Assembly (NCBI GenBank): GCA_902489665.1
Contig: CABUAT010000024.1
Coordinates: 1-30,988 of the forward strand
DNA: 30,988 nt
Direction of reading: 5' to 3'
DNA from: an uncultured Collinsella sp.
GTDB lineage: Bacteria > Actinomycetota > Coriobacteriia > Coriobacteriales > Coriobacteriaceae
This document shows, in pieces, positions 24,236 to 30,988 of the stretch; the stretch's first letter is position 1, and the number at the start of each line of letters is the position of its first letter. The notes beneath the pieces were generated by a model, which was not told where the DNA came from, did not search any database, and worked only from the letters and a program-made list of their open reading frames with translations. The position numbers were made by a program, and so were the translations under genes.

Positions 24236-24321
24236 CCAGGCACCCCATCTTGGCGTTCAACCGTCGCTCGCGTACCTTTAGTACGCGTCGCTCCTCTTTC
24301 ACGCCAACCTGGGGCACCTGG
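24236..24321. repeat. 86-bp concentric palindrome between pheS and pheT
   Basis: Nested arms share one centre near 24278: CCAGG-ca-CCCCA / TGGGG-ca-CCTGG (24236-24247, 24310-24321), TTGGCGT / ACGCCAA (24250-24256, 24301-24307), and GCGTAC / GTACGC (24270-24275, 24281-24286). GTCGCTC flanks the inner hairpin as a direct repeat on both sides. No T run follows, so it is not a plain terminator; transcript processing or a REP-like element are possible. Confidence 0.75.
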
Positions 24322-24391
24322 ACAACCCTAAGGCGAACGTCTTCATTTGATATTTCCTCCCTATGCGGAGATTAAGAACTAGGAGAGCTAC

Positions 24392-26845
24392 ATGCGCGTT
24401 TCTTACGACTGGCTCAAGACCATGATTGATATTCCGGAGGATCCCAAGACCCTTTCGGACGAATATATCCGTACCGGCACCGAGGTCGAGGCGATTGACA
24501 CTGTGGGAGAATCCTTCGACCACGTGGTGACCGCCAAGGTGCTCACCAAGACCCCGCACCCCGATAGCGACCACATGTATGTGTGCTCGGTCGATGTGGG
24601 CGACAAGAATCTCGACGCCGACGGTAACCCCGCTCCGCTGCAGATCGTCTGCGGCGCGCAGAACTTCGAGGCCGGCGACCACATCGTCACGGCCATGATC
24701 GGCGCGGTTCTGCCCGGCGACGTCAAGATCAAGAAGAGCAAGCTTCGCGGCGTCGTGTCCATGGGCATGAACTGCTCCGCGCGCGAGCTCGGCCTGGGCG
24801 GCGACCACTCCGGCATTATGATCCTGCCCGAAGATACGCCCTGCGGCATGCCGTTTGCCGAGTACGTGGGCTCGAGCGACACCGTGCTCGACTGCGAGAT
24901 CACGCCCAACCGTCCCGATTGCCTGTCCATGATCGGCATGGCCCGCGAGACCGGCGCCATCTTCGACCGCGATTTCCACGTTGAGCTGCCCGCTATCAAG
25001 GCGGAGACCGGCCGCGCGACCGACGACGAGCTTTCGGTCGAGATCGCCGACGAGGGCCTGTGCGACCGCTATGTCGCCCGCATCGTGCGCAACGTGAAGG
25101 TCGGCCCGTCGCCCGACTGGATGGTCAAGCGCCTTAACGCCCTGGGCGTGCGCCCGCACAACAACATCGTCGACATCACCAACTATGTGATGATGCTCAC
25201 CGGTCAGCCGCTGCACGCCTTCGATCTGGACACCTTTGCCGAGCGCGATGGCCACCGTCGCGTGGTGGTTCGCGCCGCCCAGCAGGATGAGAAGTTCACG
25301 ACGCTCGACGGCGAGGAGCGCGTGCTCGACGCCGGCATGGGCCTTATCACCGACGGCGAGCGCCCCGTGGCGTTGGCCGGCGTTATGGGCGGCATGGATT
25401 CCGAGATCGAGGACGACACTGTCGACGTGATGGTCGAGAGCGCCTGCTTCAACGCCGGTCGCACCTCGCACACCAGCCGCGATCTGTCGCTGATCTCCGA
25501 CGCCTCCATTCGCTTTGAGCGCCAGGTCGATGAGACCGGCTGCGTGGATGTCGCCAACGTTACCTGCGCGCTCATCGAGGAGATTGCCGGCGGCGAGGTT
25601 GCTCCCGGTTATGTCGACGTTTTCCCCGCGCCCAAGACCATCGACAGCATTAAGCTGCGCCTGGCCCGCGTGCACGCCATTTGCGGTGCCGACATCGAGC
25701 CCGACTTTATCGAGCGTTCGCTTACCCGTCTGGGCTGCACCGTCGAGCGCGACGGCGAGGACTTTATGGTTACCCCGCCGAGCTTCCGTCCCGATCTGCC
25801 GCGCGAGATTGACCTGATCGAGGAGGTCCTGCGCCTATGGGGCATGGGCCGCGTGACGGCGACCATCCCGGCCGCCAAGAACCACATCGGCGGCCTGACC
25901 CGCGAGCAGAAGCTTACTCGCAAGGTCGGCGAGATCCTGCGCGCCTGCGGCCTCAACGAGACTACGACTTTTGGCTTTGCCGCCCCGGGCGACCTGGAGA
26001 AGATCGGCATGTCCACCGAGGGCCGCGGTTGCCCCGTGGTGCTTATGAACCCGCTGGTGGCTGAGCAGACCGAGATGCGTCGTTCGCTGCTGCCGGGCCT
26101 GCTGCAGTCCGTTGCCTATAACGAGGCCCACGGCACGCCTAACGTGCACCTGTACGAGGTCGGCAGCCTGTTCCATGGCCGCGAGAACGCCAGCCTGCCC
26201 AAGGAGACCAAGTCCGTCGCGGGTGTGCTCTCGGGCCAGTGGAGCGAGCAGTCTTGGAGCATGAAGTACCGTAAGCTGCGTTTCTTCTTTGGCAAGGGCA
26301 TCGTCGAGGAGTTGCTCGCCCAGCTGCGCATCGAGAAGGTTCGCTTCCGTCCCGTCGAGGGCGAGGGCTACGCTTTCTTGCAGCCGGGTCGTGCGGCCGA
26401 GGTTCTGTCCGGCGGTACCGTGCTGGGCTGGGTCGGCGAGATTCACCCCGAGGCGCGCGAGGCGATGGGCATCGATGAGGTCGTCGTTGCCTTTGAGCTC
26501 GATCTGGACAAGCTGATCAAGGGCGCCCGCAATCAGGAGAACTACCGTGAGTTCTCGCAGTATCCGGCCGTTGAGCACGACCTTGCCATTGTGGTCGACA
26601 ACGCTGTGACCTGCGAGGATCTTGAGCGTCGCATCACCAGCGCTGGTGGCAAGCTGCTCGAGGGCGTGCGCCTGTTCGACGTCTACCGCGACCCCATCCG
26701 CATCGGAGCGGGCAAGAAGTCCATGGCCTTTGCGCTTACGTATCGCTCCGACGACCACACGCTCACCAGCGAAGAGGTCGAAAAGGCGCACCAGAAGATC
26801 GTCACCAAGGTGTGCAAGGGCGTAAACGGCGAGGTCCGCGGCTAG
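24392..26845 (+). CDS. pheT: Phenylalanyl-tRNA synthetase beta subunit
   Basis: An 817-aa beta chain of the usual length. In order: an N-terminal tRNA-binding (EMAP-like) domain at about residues 40-150 (GAQNFEAGDHI, MGMNCSARELG), the B3/B4 editing region at about 210-390 (NNIVDITNYVM, DLSLISDASIRFER), the B5 domain at about 410-480, the catalytic-like core, and a C-terminal FDX-ACB anticodon-binding domain at about 725-815 (SQYPAVEHDLAIVV, KSMAFALTYRSDDHTL). AGGAG precedes ATG. It is co-transcribed with pheS under the T-box, and the terminator at 26957 closes the unit. Confidence 0.97.
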   Translation: MRVSYDWLKTMIDIPEDPKTLSDEYIRTGTEVEAIDTVGESFDHVVTAKVLTKTPHPDSDHMYVCSVDVGDKNLDADGNPAPLQIVCGAQNFEAGDHIVTAMIGAVLPGDVKIKKSKLRGVVSMGMNCSARELGLGGDHSGIMILPEDTPCGMPFAEYVGSSDTVLDCEITPNRPDCLSMIGMARETGAIFDRDFHVELPAIKAETGRATDDELSVEIADEGLCDRYVARIVRNVKVGPSPDWMVKRLNALGVRPHNNIVDITNYVMMLTGQPLHAFDLDTFAERDGHRRVVVRAAQQDEKFTTLDGEERVLDAGMGLITDGERPVALAGVMGGMDSEIEDDTVDVMVESACFNAGRTSHTSRDLSLISDASIRFERQVDETGCVDVANVTCALIEEIAGGEVAPGYVDVFPAPKTIDSIKLRLARVHAICGADIEPDFIERSLTRLGCTVERDGEDFMVTPPSFRPDLPREIDLIEEVLRLWGMGRVTATIPAAKNHIGGLTREQKLTRKVGEILRACGLNETTTFGFAAPGDLEKIGMSTEGRGCPVVLMNPLVAEQTEMRRSLLPGLLQSVAYNEAHGTPNVHLYEVGSLFHGRENASLPKETKSVAGVLSGQWSEQSWSMKYRKLRFFFGKGIVEELLAQLRIEKVRFRPVEGEGYAFLQPGRAAEVLSGGTVLGWVGEIHPEAREAMGIDEVVVAFELDLDKLIKGARNQENYREFSQYPAVEHDLAIVVDNAVTCEDLERRITSAGGKLLEGVRLFDVYRDPIRIGAGKKSMAFALTYRSDDHTLTSEEVEKAHQKIVTKVCKGVNGEVRG

Positions 26846-26956
26846 GATTTGCGCTGGGAGCACAGGACCCCTCGGCAGTTGCTGTGGGGCCCTGCGCGAC
26901 CGCGGTCTTCGGAAAAGGCACCGTTGAACCTGCAAATATGACACGTGCATTACATA

Positions 26957-26990
26957 ACGGCGTGCTGCTTTGTCGGCAGCGCGCCGTTTT
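26957..26990 (+). terminator. Intrinsic terminator of pheST
   Basis: 12-bp stem ACGGCGTGCTGC / GCAGCGCGCCGT (26957-26968, 26976-26987, one T-G pair), 7-nt loop TTTGTCG, then TTTT. The loop contains the -35 box of the next promoter. Confidence 0.85.
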
Positions 26991-26998
26991 GCTATGAT
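26970..26998 (+). promoter_or_regulatory. Promoter of the nickel ECF transporter operon
   Basis: TTGTCG (26970-26975), 17-bp spacer, TATGAT (26993-26998). The predicted start is near 27005, immediately before the operator. The promoter overlaps the pheT terminator: the -35 is in its loop and the spacer is its 3' arm. Confidence 0.65.
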
Positions 26999-27008
26999 AG
27001 CCCGCGGC

Positions 27009-27036
27009 GTGTTACGAATCTGACAATACGTAACAC
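27009..27036. promoter_or_regulatory. NikR-type operator
   Basis: GTGTTAC (27009-27015), 14 bp, GTAACAC (27030-27036): a perfect inverted repeat. It equals the GTGTTAC-N13/14-GTAACAC motif described for NikR of Geobacter and Desulfovibrio relatives. Position just downstream of the predicted start fits nickel-dependent repression. No nikR gene is in the window. Confidence 0.75.
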
Positions 27037-27093
27037 TGGCAAGGTAATTCAGACGGCGTTGCAATTCCGTGCGCCGACAACCGGGAGGCGTAC

Positions 27094-28179
27094 ATGCACA
27101 TTCCAGATAACTATCTGTCCCCGCAAACCGATGCCGTCATGGCGGTGGCGATGGTGCCTGTTTGGGTCCACTGCATCAAGAAGGTGCGCGCCACGCTCGA
27201 TCGCGAGCACATGGCGTTCCTGGGCATTTGTGCCGCATTCTCCTTTTTGCTCATGATGTTCAACGTGCCGCTGCCCGGCGGCACCACTGGTCACGCTGTT
27301 GGCGGCGCGCTCATCGCGCTGCTGCTGGGCCCCGAGGCTGCTGCCATTGCAGTTTCGGTTGCACTTGCGCTGCAGGCGCTGCTGTTTGGCGACGGCGGCG
27401 TTCTGTCCTTTGGCGCCAACTGCTTTAACATGGCCTTTGTGCTGCCGTTTGTCGCTGCTATCGTGTTCCGTGCGCTCAACAGCCGTCTGCACGACAAGAG
27501 CTGGGGCACCTCGGTTTCTGCCATCGTGAGCGGTTGGGTTGGCCTGTGCCTGGCGGCCCTGTGCGCGGCGATCGAGTTTGGCATTCAGCCGATGCTCTTC
27601 ACCAACGCCTCGGGCGCGCCGCTGTACTGCCCCTTCCCGCTGTCCGTGGCTATTCCGGCTATGTTGATCCCGCATATGTTGGTAGCCGGCGTGGTCGAGG
27701 GCGTGGCGACTGCCGCGATCTACGGCTTTATCAAGAAGACGGCGCCGAGCGTTATCGTCGGCCCCGAAGCCGCCGATGGACAGCTTGCTGCCGAGGGCGC
27801 TGCTGCAAAGAAGACCTCGCTGGTCCCCACGCTCATCTTGGTTGCCGTGCTTGTCGTGGCCACGCCGCTGGGCCTGCTGGCCACGGGTGACGCCTGGGGT
27901 GAGTGGGACGCCGAGGGCGCCGCGACCGCCGTTCAGGAGGCTGGCGACGACAGCCTGCAGGCTTCGGTCGGTCTCGACACCCCGACCTTTGCCGACGCTC
28001 TGCCTACGGGTGATTACCTGCAGGCCTATTCCGAGGAGCAGGGTCTCGGCTTTGCCGGTCAGGCTGCCATGTATATCCTGTCCGGCGTGATTGGCGTGGC
28101 GGTGCTCACCATCGCATTCCGTCTGATCTCGCTGACGGTCAAGGAAAGCGGAGCCCATGGCGATGGTCGAGCTGCCTAG
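27094..28179 (+). CDS. ECF nickel/cobalt transporter substrate-binding subunit (CbiM/NikM fused to NikN-like part)
   Basis: A 361-aa membrane protein. Residues 1 to about 215 are CbiM/NikM, which captures the metal ion. The N-terminal Met1-His2 and His67 (in GGTTGH) are the ligands that bind nickel in characterised NikM. The mature N-terminus therefore matters, and ATG 27094 (behind GGGAGG) must be right. Residues about 245-345 resemble the PDGLE/NikN part (ATPLGLLATGDAWGEW and a last helix AAMYILSGVIGVAVL), so both components are fused. Nickel is favoured over cobalt by the operator and by the lack of a cobalamin riboswitch. It overlaps the CbiQ gene. Confidence 0.92.
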   Translation: MHIPDNYLSPQTDAVMAVAMVPVWVHCIKKVRATLDREHMAFLGICAAFSFLLMMFNVPLPGGTTGHAVGGALIALLLGPEAAAIAVSVALALQALLFGDGGVLSFGANCFNMAFVLPFVAAIVFRALNSRLHDKSWGTSVSAIVSGWVGLCLAALCAAIEFGIQPMLFTNASGAPLYCPFPLSVAIPAMLIPHMLVAGVVEGVATAAIYGFIKKTAPSVIVGPEAADGQLAAEGAAAKKTSLVPTLILVAVLVVATPLGLLATGDAWGEWDAEGAATAVQEAGDDSLQASVGLDTPTFADALPTGDYLQAYSEEQGLGFAGQAAMYILSGVIGVAVLTIAFRLISLTVKESGAHGDGRAA

Positions 28180-28993
28180 CTGGCTTGCGGCCGAGGAGCG
28201 ATACGAGCCCACGGGCGCTCGTCATCGCGTGATGCAAAAGAACGTCCTGCACCTGGCGAGCCTGCTTGAGCGGGTTCGCCTGGGTGGAGGCGCGCACGAG
28301 GGCGGGTCGATGGTCGACCGCGCCCTTTCTTGCGTTTCGGCTCCGGTGCGCCTGGTGGGGATATTCGTTTGCGTCCTGTGCGTGTGCCTGACACAAAGCC
28401 CGCTGTACCTCATGTTGATGGCGGCCATTGCGCTGGTGCTCGTTGCCGTGCGTCCCGTACGCGGGCTGCGCGCGACCTTTGTGCCGGCGCTTGGCGCCGC
28501 GGGGCTCGCAGTGGTTTTGGCGCTGCCTGCCCTGCTGCTAGGTGCTTCCGCTACGGGCGCCATGCTCAAGATTGCGCTCAAGACCTTCATTAATGTGTCG
28601 CTGGTGCTGGGCGTTTCGTGGACCCTCACGTGGAGCCGCATGTCGGCGGCGCTCAAGATGCTGCATCTACCCGACGAAGTTATCTTTACGTTTGATATGG
28701 CGCTCAAGCACATCGAGGTGCTGGGTCGTACGGCGCACGATCTGTGCGAATCGGTCATGCTGCGCAGCGTTGGCCGTGCGCCCGAGGGATTTTCGCGTAC
28801 CGATTCGATCGCGGGTATCATGGGCATGACCTTTATCAAGGCGATGAAATGCAGCCGCGCGATGGACGAGGCTATGCTTTGCCGCGGCTTTGCCGGTGCG
28901 TATCCGGCTCCCGCGCGCGCCAGGTTTGGCTGGCGCGATGCGGCCTATGCGGCCGGCGTGGCGCTGCTGACAGTGTTGTGCGCCGTGCTGTAG
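28157..28993 (+). CDS. ECF transporter transmembrane subunit (CbiQ/NikQ)
   Basis: A 278-aa CbiQ-family T component that couples the ATPase to CbiM. Several membrane segments lie in residues about 65-155 and at the C-terminus. The two coupling motifs are seen as ARS-like variants in the cytoplasmic loops: MLRSVGRAPEG near residue 196 and AMDEAMLCRGF near residue 236. It overlaps the preceding gene by 23 bp. GGAG lies 3 bp before ATG 28157 and 9 bp before ATG 28163, so the second ATG is an equally good or better start. Confidence 0.92.
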   Translation: MAMVELPSWLAAEERYEPTGARHRVMQKNVLHLASLLERVRLGGGAHEGGSMVDRALSCVSAPVRLVGIFVCVLCVCLTQSPLYLMLMAAIALVLVAVRPVRGLRATFVPALGAAGLAVVLALPALLLGASATGAMLKIALKTFINVSLVLGVSWTLTWSRMSAALKMLHLPDEVIFTFDMALKHIEVLGRTAHDLCESVMLRSVGRAPEGFSRTDSIAGIMGMTFIKAMKCSRAMDEAMLCRGFAGAYPAPARARFGWRDAAYAAGVALLTVLCAVL

Positions 28994-29021
28994 GCGCTGC
29001 TGGTTCCGACTGGGGATGTAA

Positions 29022-29810
29022 ATGGGGAAGGGCGACGTTTTGACGATCGATATGAATAGTGCGGCGGGCACGAACGGTGTGGGCGGCGCCGAGGTCGTTC
29101 CGCTCATCGAGCTGCGCGACGTGGTGTTCTCCTATGCGGGGCATACGGTTGTCGATGGCGTGTCGCTGCAGGTCGATCGTGGTGAACTCGTTGCCCTGCT
29201 CGGTCCCAACGGCTGCGGCAAGACGACGATTATGCGTCTTATTAACGGCCTTGAACTCGCGGACGCAGGGGCATACCTGTTTGACGGGCACGTGGTCGAT
29301 GCGGCGTATCTGAAGGATTCTGCTGCTGCTCAGAAGTTCCACCAGCGTGTGGGCTTCGTATTCCAAAACGCCGATGCCCAGCTGTTCTGCGCCACGGTGG
29401 GCGAGGAAGTTGCTTTTGGTCCCGCGCAGATGGGGCTGCCGGCAGACGAGCTCGAGCGCCGCGTGCGCGATGCCATGGGGCTGTTCCAGGTTGCCGACCT
29501 TGCCGACGCCTCTCCCTATCAGCTCTCGGGCGGGCAAAAGAAGCGTGTGGCGCTGGCGGCAGTTGTATCGATGAACCCCGATATCCTAGTGCTCGATGAG
29601 CCCACCAATGGGCTCGACGAGGATTCATGCGACATCGTGGTCAACTTCTTGCTGGCCTACGTCGCGGCGGGTAAGACGGTCTTGATGAGCACGCATCACC
29701 AGGATTTGGTGCGACGCCTGGGTGCCCGTGTAATCTATATCGATCGATATCACCATGTGGTCGAGACGCCTTCGCCGTCGTATGGAACCGAAAGCGGTAC
29801 TACGGACTAG
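29022..29810 (+). CDS. ECF transporter ATPase subunit (CbiO/NikO)
   Basis: A 262-aa ABC ATPase that powers the nickel/cobalt transporter. Walker A is GPNGCGKTT, the Q-loop is VFQNADAQLF (the QNxDxQxF form typical of ECF ATPases), the signature is LSGGQKKR, Walker B is ILVLDEPTNGLD, and the switch His is in STHHQD. The first 20 or so residues before PLIELRDVVFSY are not part of the fold; a TTG at 29040 behind GGAAGGG is an alternative start. It is the last gene of the operon. A small GCCGC/GCGGC hairpin with TTT at 29832-29848 may terminate it. Confidence 0.94.
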   Translation: MGKGDVLTIDMNSAAGTNGVGGAEVVPLIELRDVVFSYAGHTVVDGVSLQVDRGELVALLGPNGCGKTTIMRLINGLELADAGAYLFDGHVVDAAYLKDSAAAQKFHQRVGFVFQNADAQLFCATVGEEVAFGPAQMGLPADELERRVRDAMGLFQVADLADASPYQLSGGQKKRVALAAVVSMNPDILVLDEPTNGLDEDSCDIVVNFLLAYVAAGKTVLMSTHHQDLVRRLGARVIYIDRYHHVVETPSPSYGTESGTTD

Positions 29811-29890
29811 TTGCTGCGTAGAGCGTGCGTAGCCGCCCGCGCGGCTTTGCCGTGATGGTATAGTTATCCAGGTTTTTTATGGGGGTGGCT

Positions 29891-30739
29891 ATGCCAAGTT
29901 GGAACATTCATATCGCTCAGACGGAGCGTTTGCTGGAGCGCACCGGTGCACTTGCCAATAGCGTGCGCGACCGCAATGCCTTTTTGTTTGGCTGCGTGGT
30001 TCCGGATATTTTCGTGGGCTATATGGTCCCTGGCATCGCCGATCCCATCCCGTACCGCATTACGCACTTTGCCAAGCCCGAGCCTATCCCTAAGCCGCGT
30101 GAGCACGAGTTCTGGGATACCTATGTGGCACCGTTGTTTAAAAGTTCGCCCACCGGTGCGCCAGCCGCGGCGACCTCGATTATCGAGGAGCGCGAGCGAC
30201 TGAATCGCGTGCACTATCCCCAGCGCTACAGGGATGCTGAGCCGGTTGTCGGTCCCGGCGCTCGTGAGTTCTCGCTTGCGTCCGAAGATGTGGCGCAGTC
30301 GTTGCTCGATTTGACACTGGGTGTCTGGTCGCATCTGGTGGCCGATACCGTATGGAATACGCGCGTGAATCAGTACCTGGAGGCGCACGGCGGCAAGCCG
30401 TGCGAGGAGTTCCGCATTAAAAAGCAAGGCGACTTTGACTGGTTCGGCAAGACGCTCGGCATTGTTTCGATTCCGCGCGCGACCGATCGCCTGTATACTG
30501 CGGCGACGCGTTTTGGGCAGTATCCCATCCATAAGGAGTATGTGCTCAAGACCATCGGCGTTATGCACGAGATCGTGCGCGAAAACCCCGGCGAGCCCGA
30601 CCATCCGCCATACCGCCTGCTGACCGAGAAATTCTTCGACGCAACGTTTACCGAGGTCATCGAGCTGACCGAGGCGGGCTTTGCCGCCCGTGTCGAATCG
30701 CCCGATGTGCCTGCGCTGCCCCTGATTGCTAGCTGCTAG
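29891..30739 (+). CDS. Zinc-dependent phospholipase C-like protein
   Basis: A 282-aa protein that starts MPSWNIHIAQTERLL, the form of the zinc-dependent phospholipase C family (PF00882-like), in which the N-terminal Trp and following His residues bind zinc. Further candidate ligands are the Asp in CVVPDIFVGY, His in RITHFAK, and His and Asp in LGVWSHLVADTVWNTRV. No signal peptide is visible, which is unlike secreted toxins of the family, so a cytoplasmic hydrolase is more likely. ATG 29891 is behind GGGGGTGG; ATG 29879 has no ribosome site. A -10-like TATAGT is at 29859-29864. Confidence 0.8.
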   Translation: MPSWNIHIAQTERLLERTGALANSVRDRNAFLFGCVVPDIFVGYMVPGIADPIPYRITHFAKPEPIPKPREHEFWDTYVAPLFKSSPTGAPAAATSIIEERERLNRVHYPQRYRDAEPVVGPGAREFSLASEDVAQSLLDLTLGVWSHLVADTVWNTRVNQYLEAHGGKPCEEFRIKKQGDFDWFGKTLGIVSIPRATDRLYTAATRFGQYPIHKEYVLKTIGVMHEIVRENPGEPDHPPYRLLTEKFFDATFTEVIELTEAGFAARVESPDVPALPLIASC

Positions 30740-30988
30740 CTGGCCGGCCCGGCAGTGAATAGCTCAACCCAATCGACAAGTAGCTCTTGCCGTAAGGTAT
30801 CTTCGGCAATGCGTTCCTGACTGGTCTTTGGGATGTAGGGGAGCCCCGCCTTTTTATGGATGAGCTCAGCTATGTGGTCGAAGCTCTTTTTCTCCTTGAT
30901 CTGGTCATAGGTAATTTGGATGACGTCGTAGCCTGAGTATTTGCTCGCTTGAGCACTGTTGAATATCGCGAAACAGCACCGCCGATAT
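30736..30988 (-). CDS. 3' end of an unidentified protein, cut by the window edge
   Basis: An open minus-strand frame of 83 residues runs from the window edge to a TAG at 30736-30738. It reads, among others, KYSGYDVIQITYDQIKEKK and ends VDWVELFTAGPAS. The spacing of aromatic and charged residues, and clear amino-acid bias, suggest real coding sequence, and it leaves no gap before the convergent neighbour. The segment YDVIQITYDQI vaguely recalls the end of Vsr/DUF559-type nuclease folds, but that is too weak to name. Its stop shares the tetranucleotide CTAG with the stop of the phospholipase-like gene. Confidence 0.6.
   Translation of the reverse strand, partial: YRRCCFAIFNSAQASKYSGYDVIQITYDQIKEKKSFDHIAELIHKKAGLPYIPKTSQERIAEDTLRQELLVDWVELFTAGPAS

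Noticed and set aside
26846..27093. Cobalamin or NiCo riboswitch before the CbiM-type gene
   Set aside because: I see no B12-box or conserved NiCo core; a promoter with a NikR-type operator explains the region. The CAGG-a-CCCC / GGGG-c-CCTG hairpin at 26863-26894 belongs to the pheT 3' region and has no T run.

Overview
The window reads as chromosome of a high-GC, low-redundancy Actinobacterium of the Coriobacteriia, most likely a Collinsella-type gut bacterium. That is an inference from overall GC-rich coding, the mannose-family PTS modules typical of gut Coriobacteriia, a canonical T-box in front of pheST, and gene families I recognise. No 16S or other strict marker is present.

Region 1 (1-10442) is a sugar/amine catabolic locus. 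Two tandem GntR/UTRA regulators (1408-2909) precede a co-directional operon: PTS EIIA, EIIB, EIIC, EIID, a SIS-domain deglycase-like protein and a PfkB kinase (3124-7607). The layout resembles fructoselysine/glucoselysine (Amadori product) utilisation systems: the PTS would import and phosphorylate a glycated amine, the SIS proteins would split the phosphorylated adduct, and the kinase resembles FrlD. A second SIS gene flanks this module on both sides as two copies identical over 1035 bp (1-1035 and 7706-8740). Behind the right copy and its terminator lies a second EIIC-EIID pair whose EIIC has a damaged 5' end.

Region 2 (10443-15361) is more accessory: a two-unit array of GAGAGATA sites in front of an AlbA_2/ATPase-type regulator, a hypothetical protein, an HNH nuclease with a possible modified-base-reading N-terminus, a small zinc-ribbon protein and a DUF5710-type protein.

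Region 3 (15557-22647) holds tRNA-Val(GAC) with its own promoter and terminator, an EamA-type transporter, a large single-pass DUF4012-type protein, glmM (peptidoglycan precursor synthesis), a 99-bp concentric palindrome, and a convergent M32 carboxypeptidase.

Region 4 (22765-26990) is a T-box leader followed by pheS and pheT, with a second concentric palindrome between them. Region 5 (26957-29810) is a nickel-type ECF transporter operon (CbiM/NikM-N fusion, CbiQ, CbiO). Its promoter sits in the loop and stem of the pheT terminator, and a near-ideal NikR-type operator overlaps its transcription start. The window ends with a zinc-dependent phospholipase C-like gene and the 3' end of an unidentified convergent gene.
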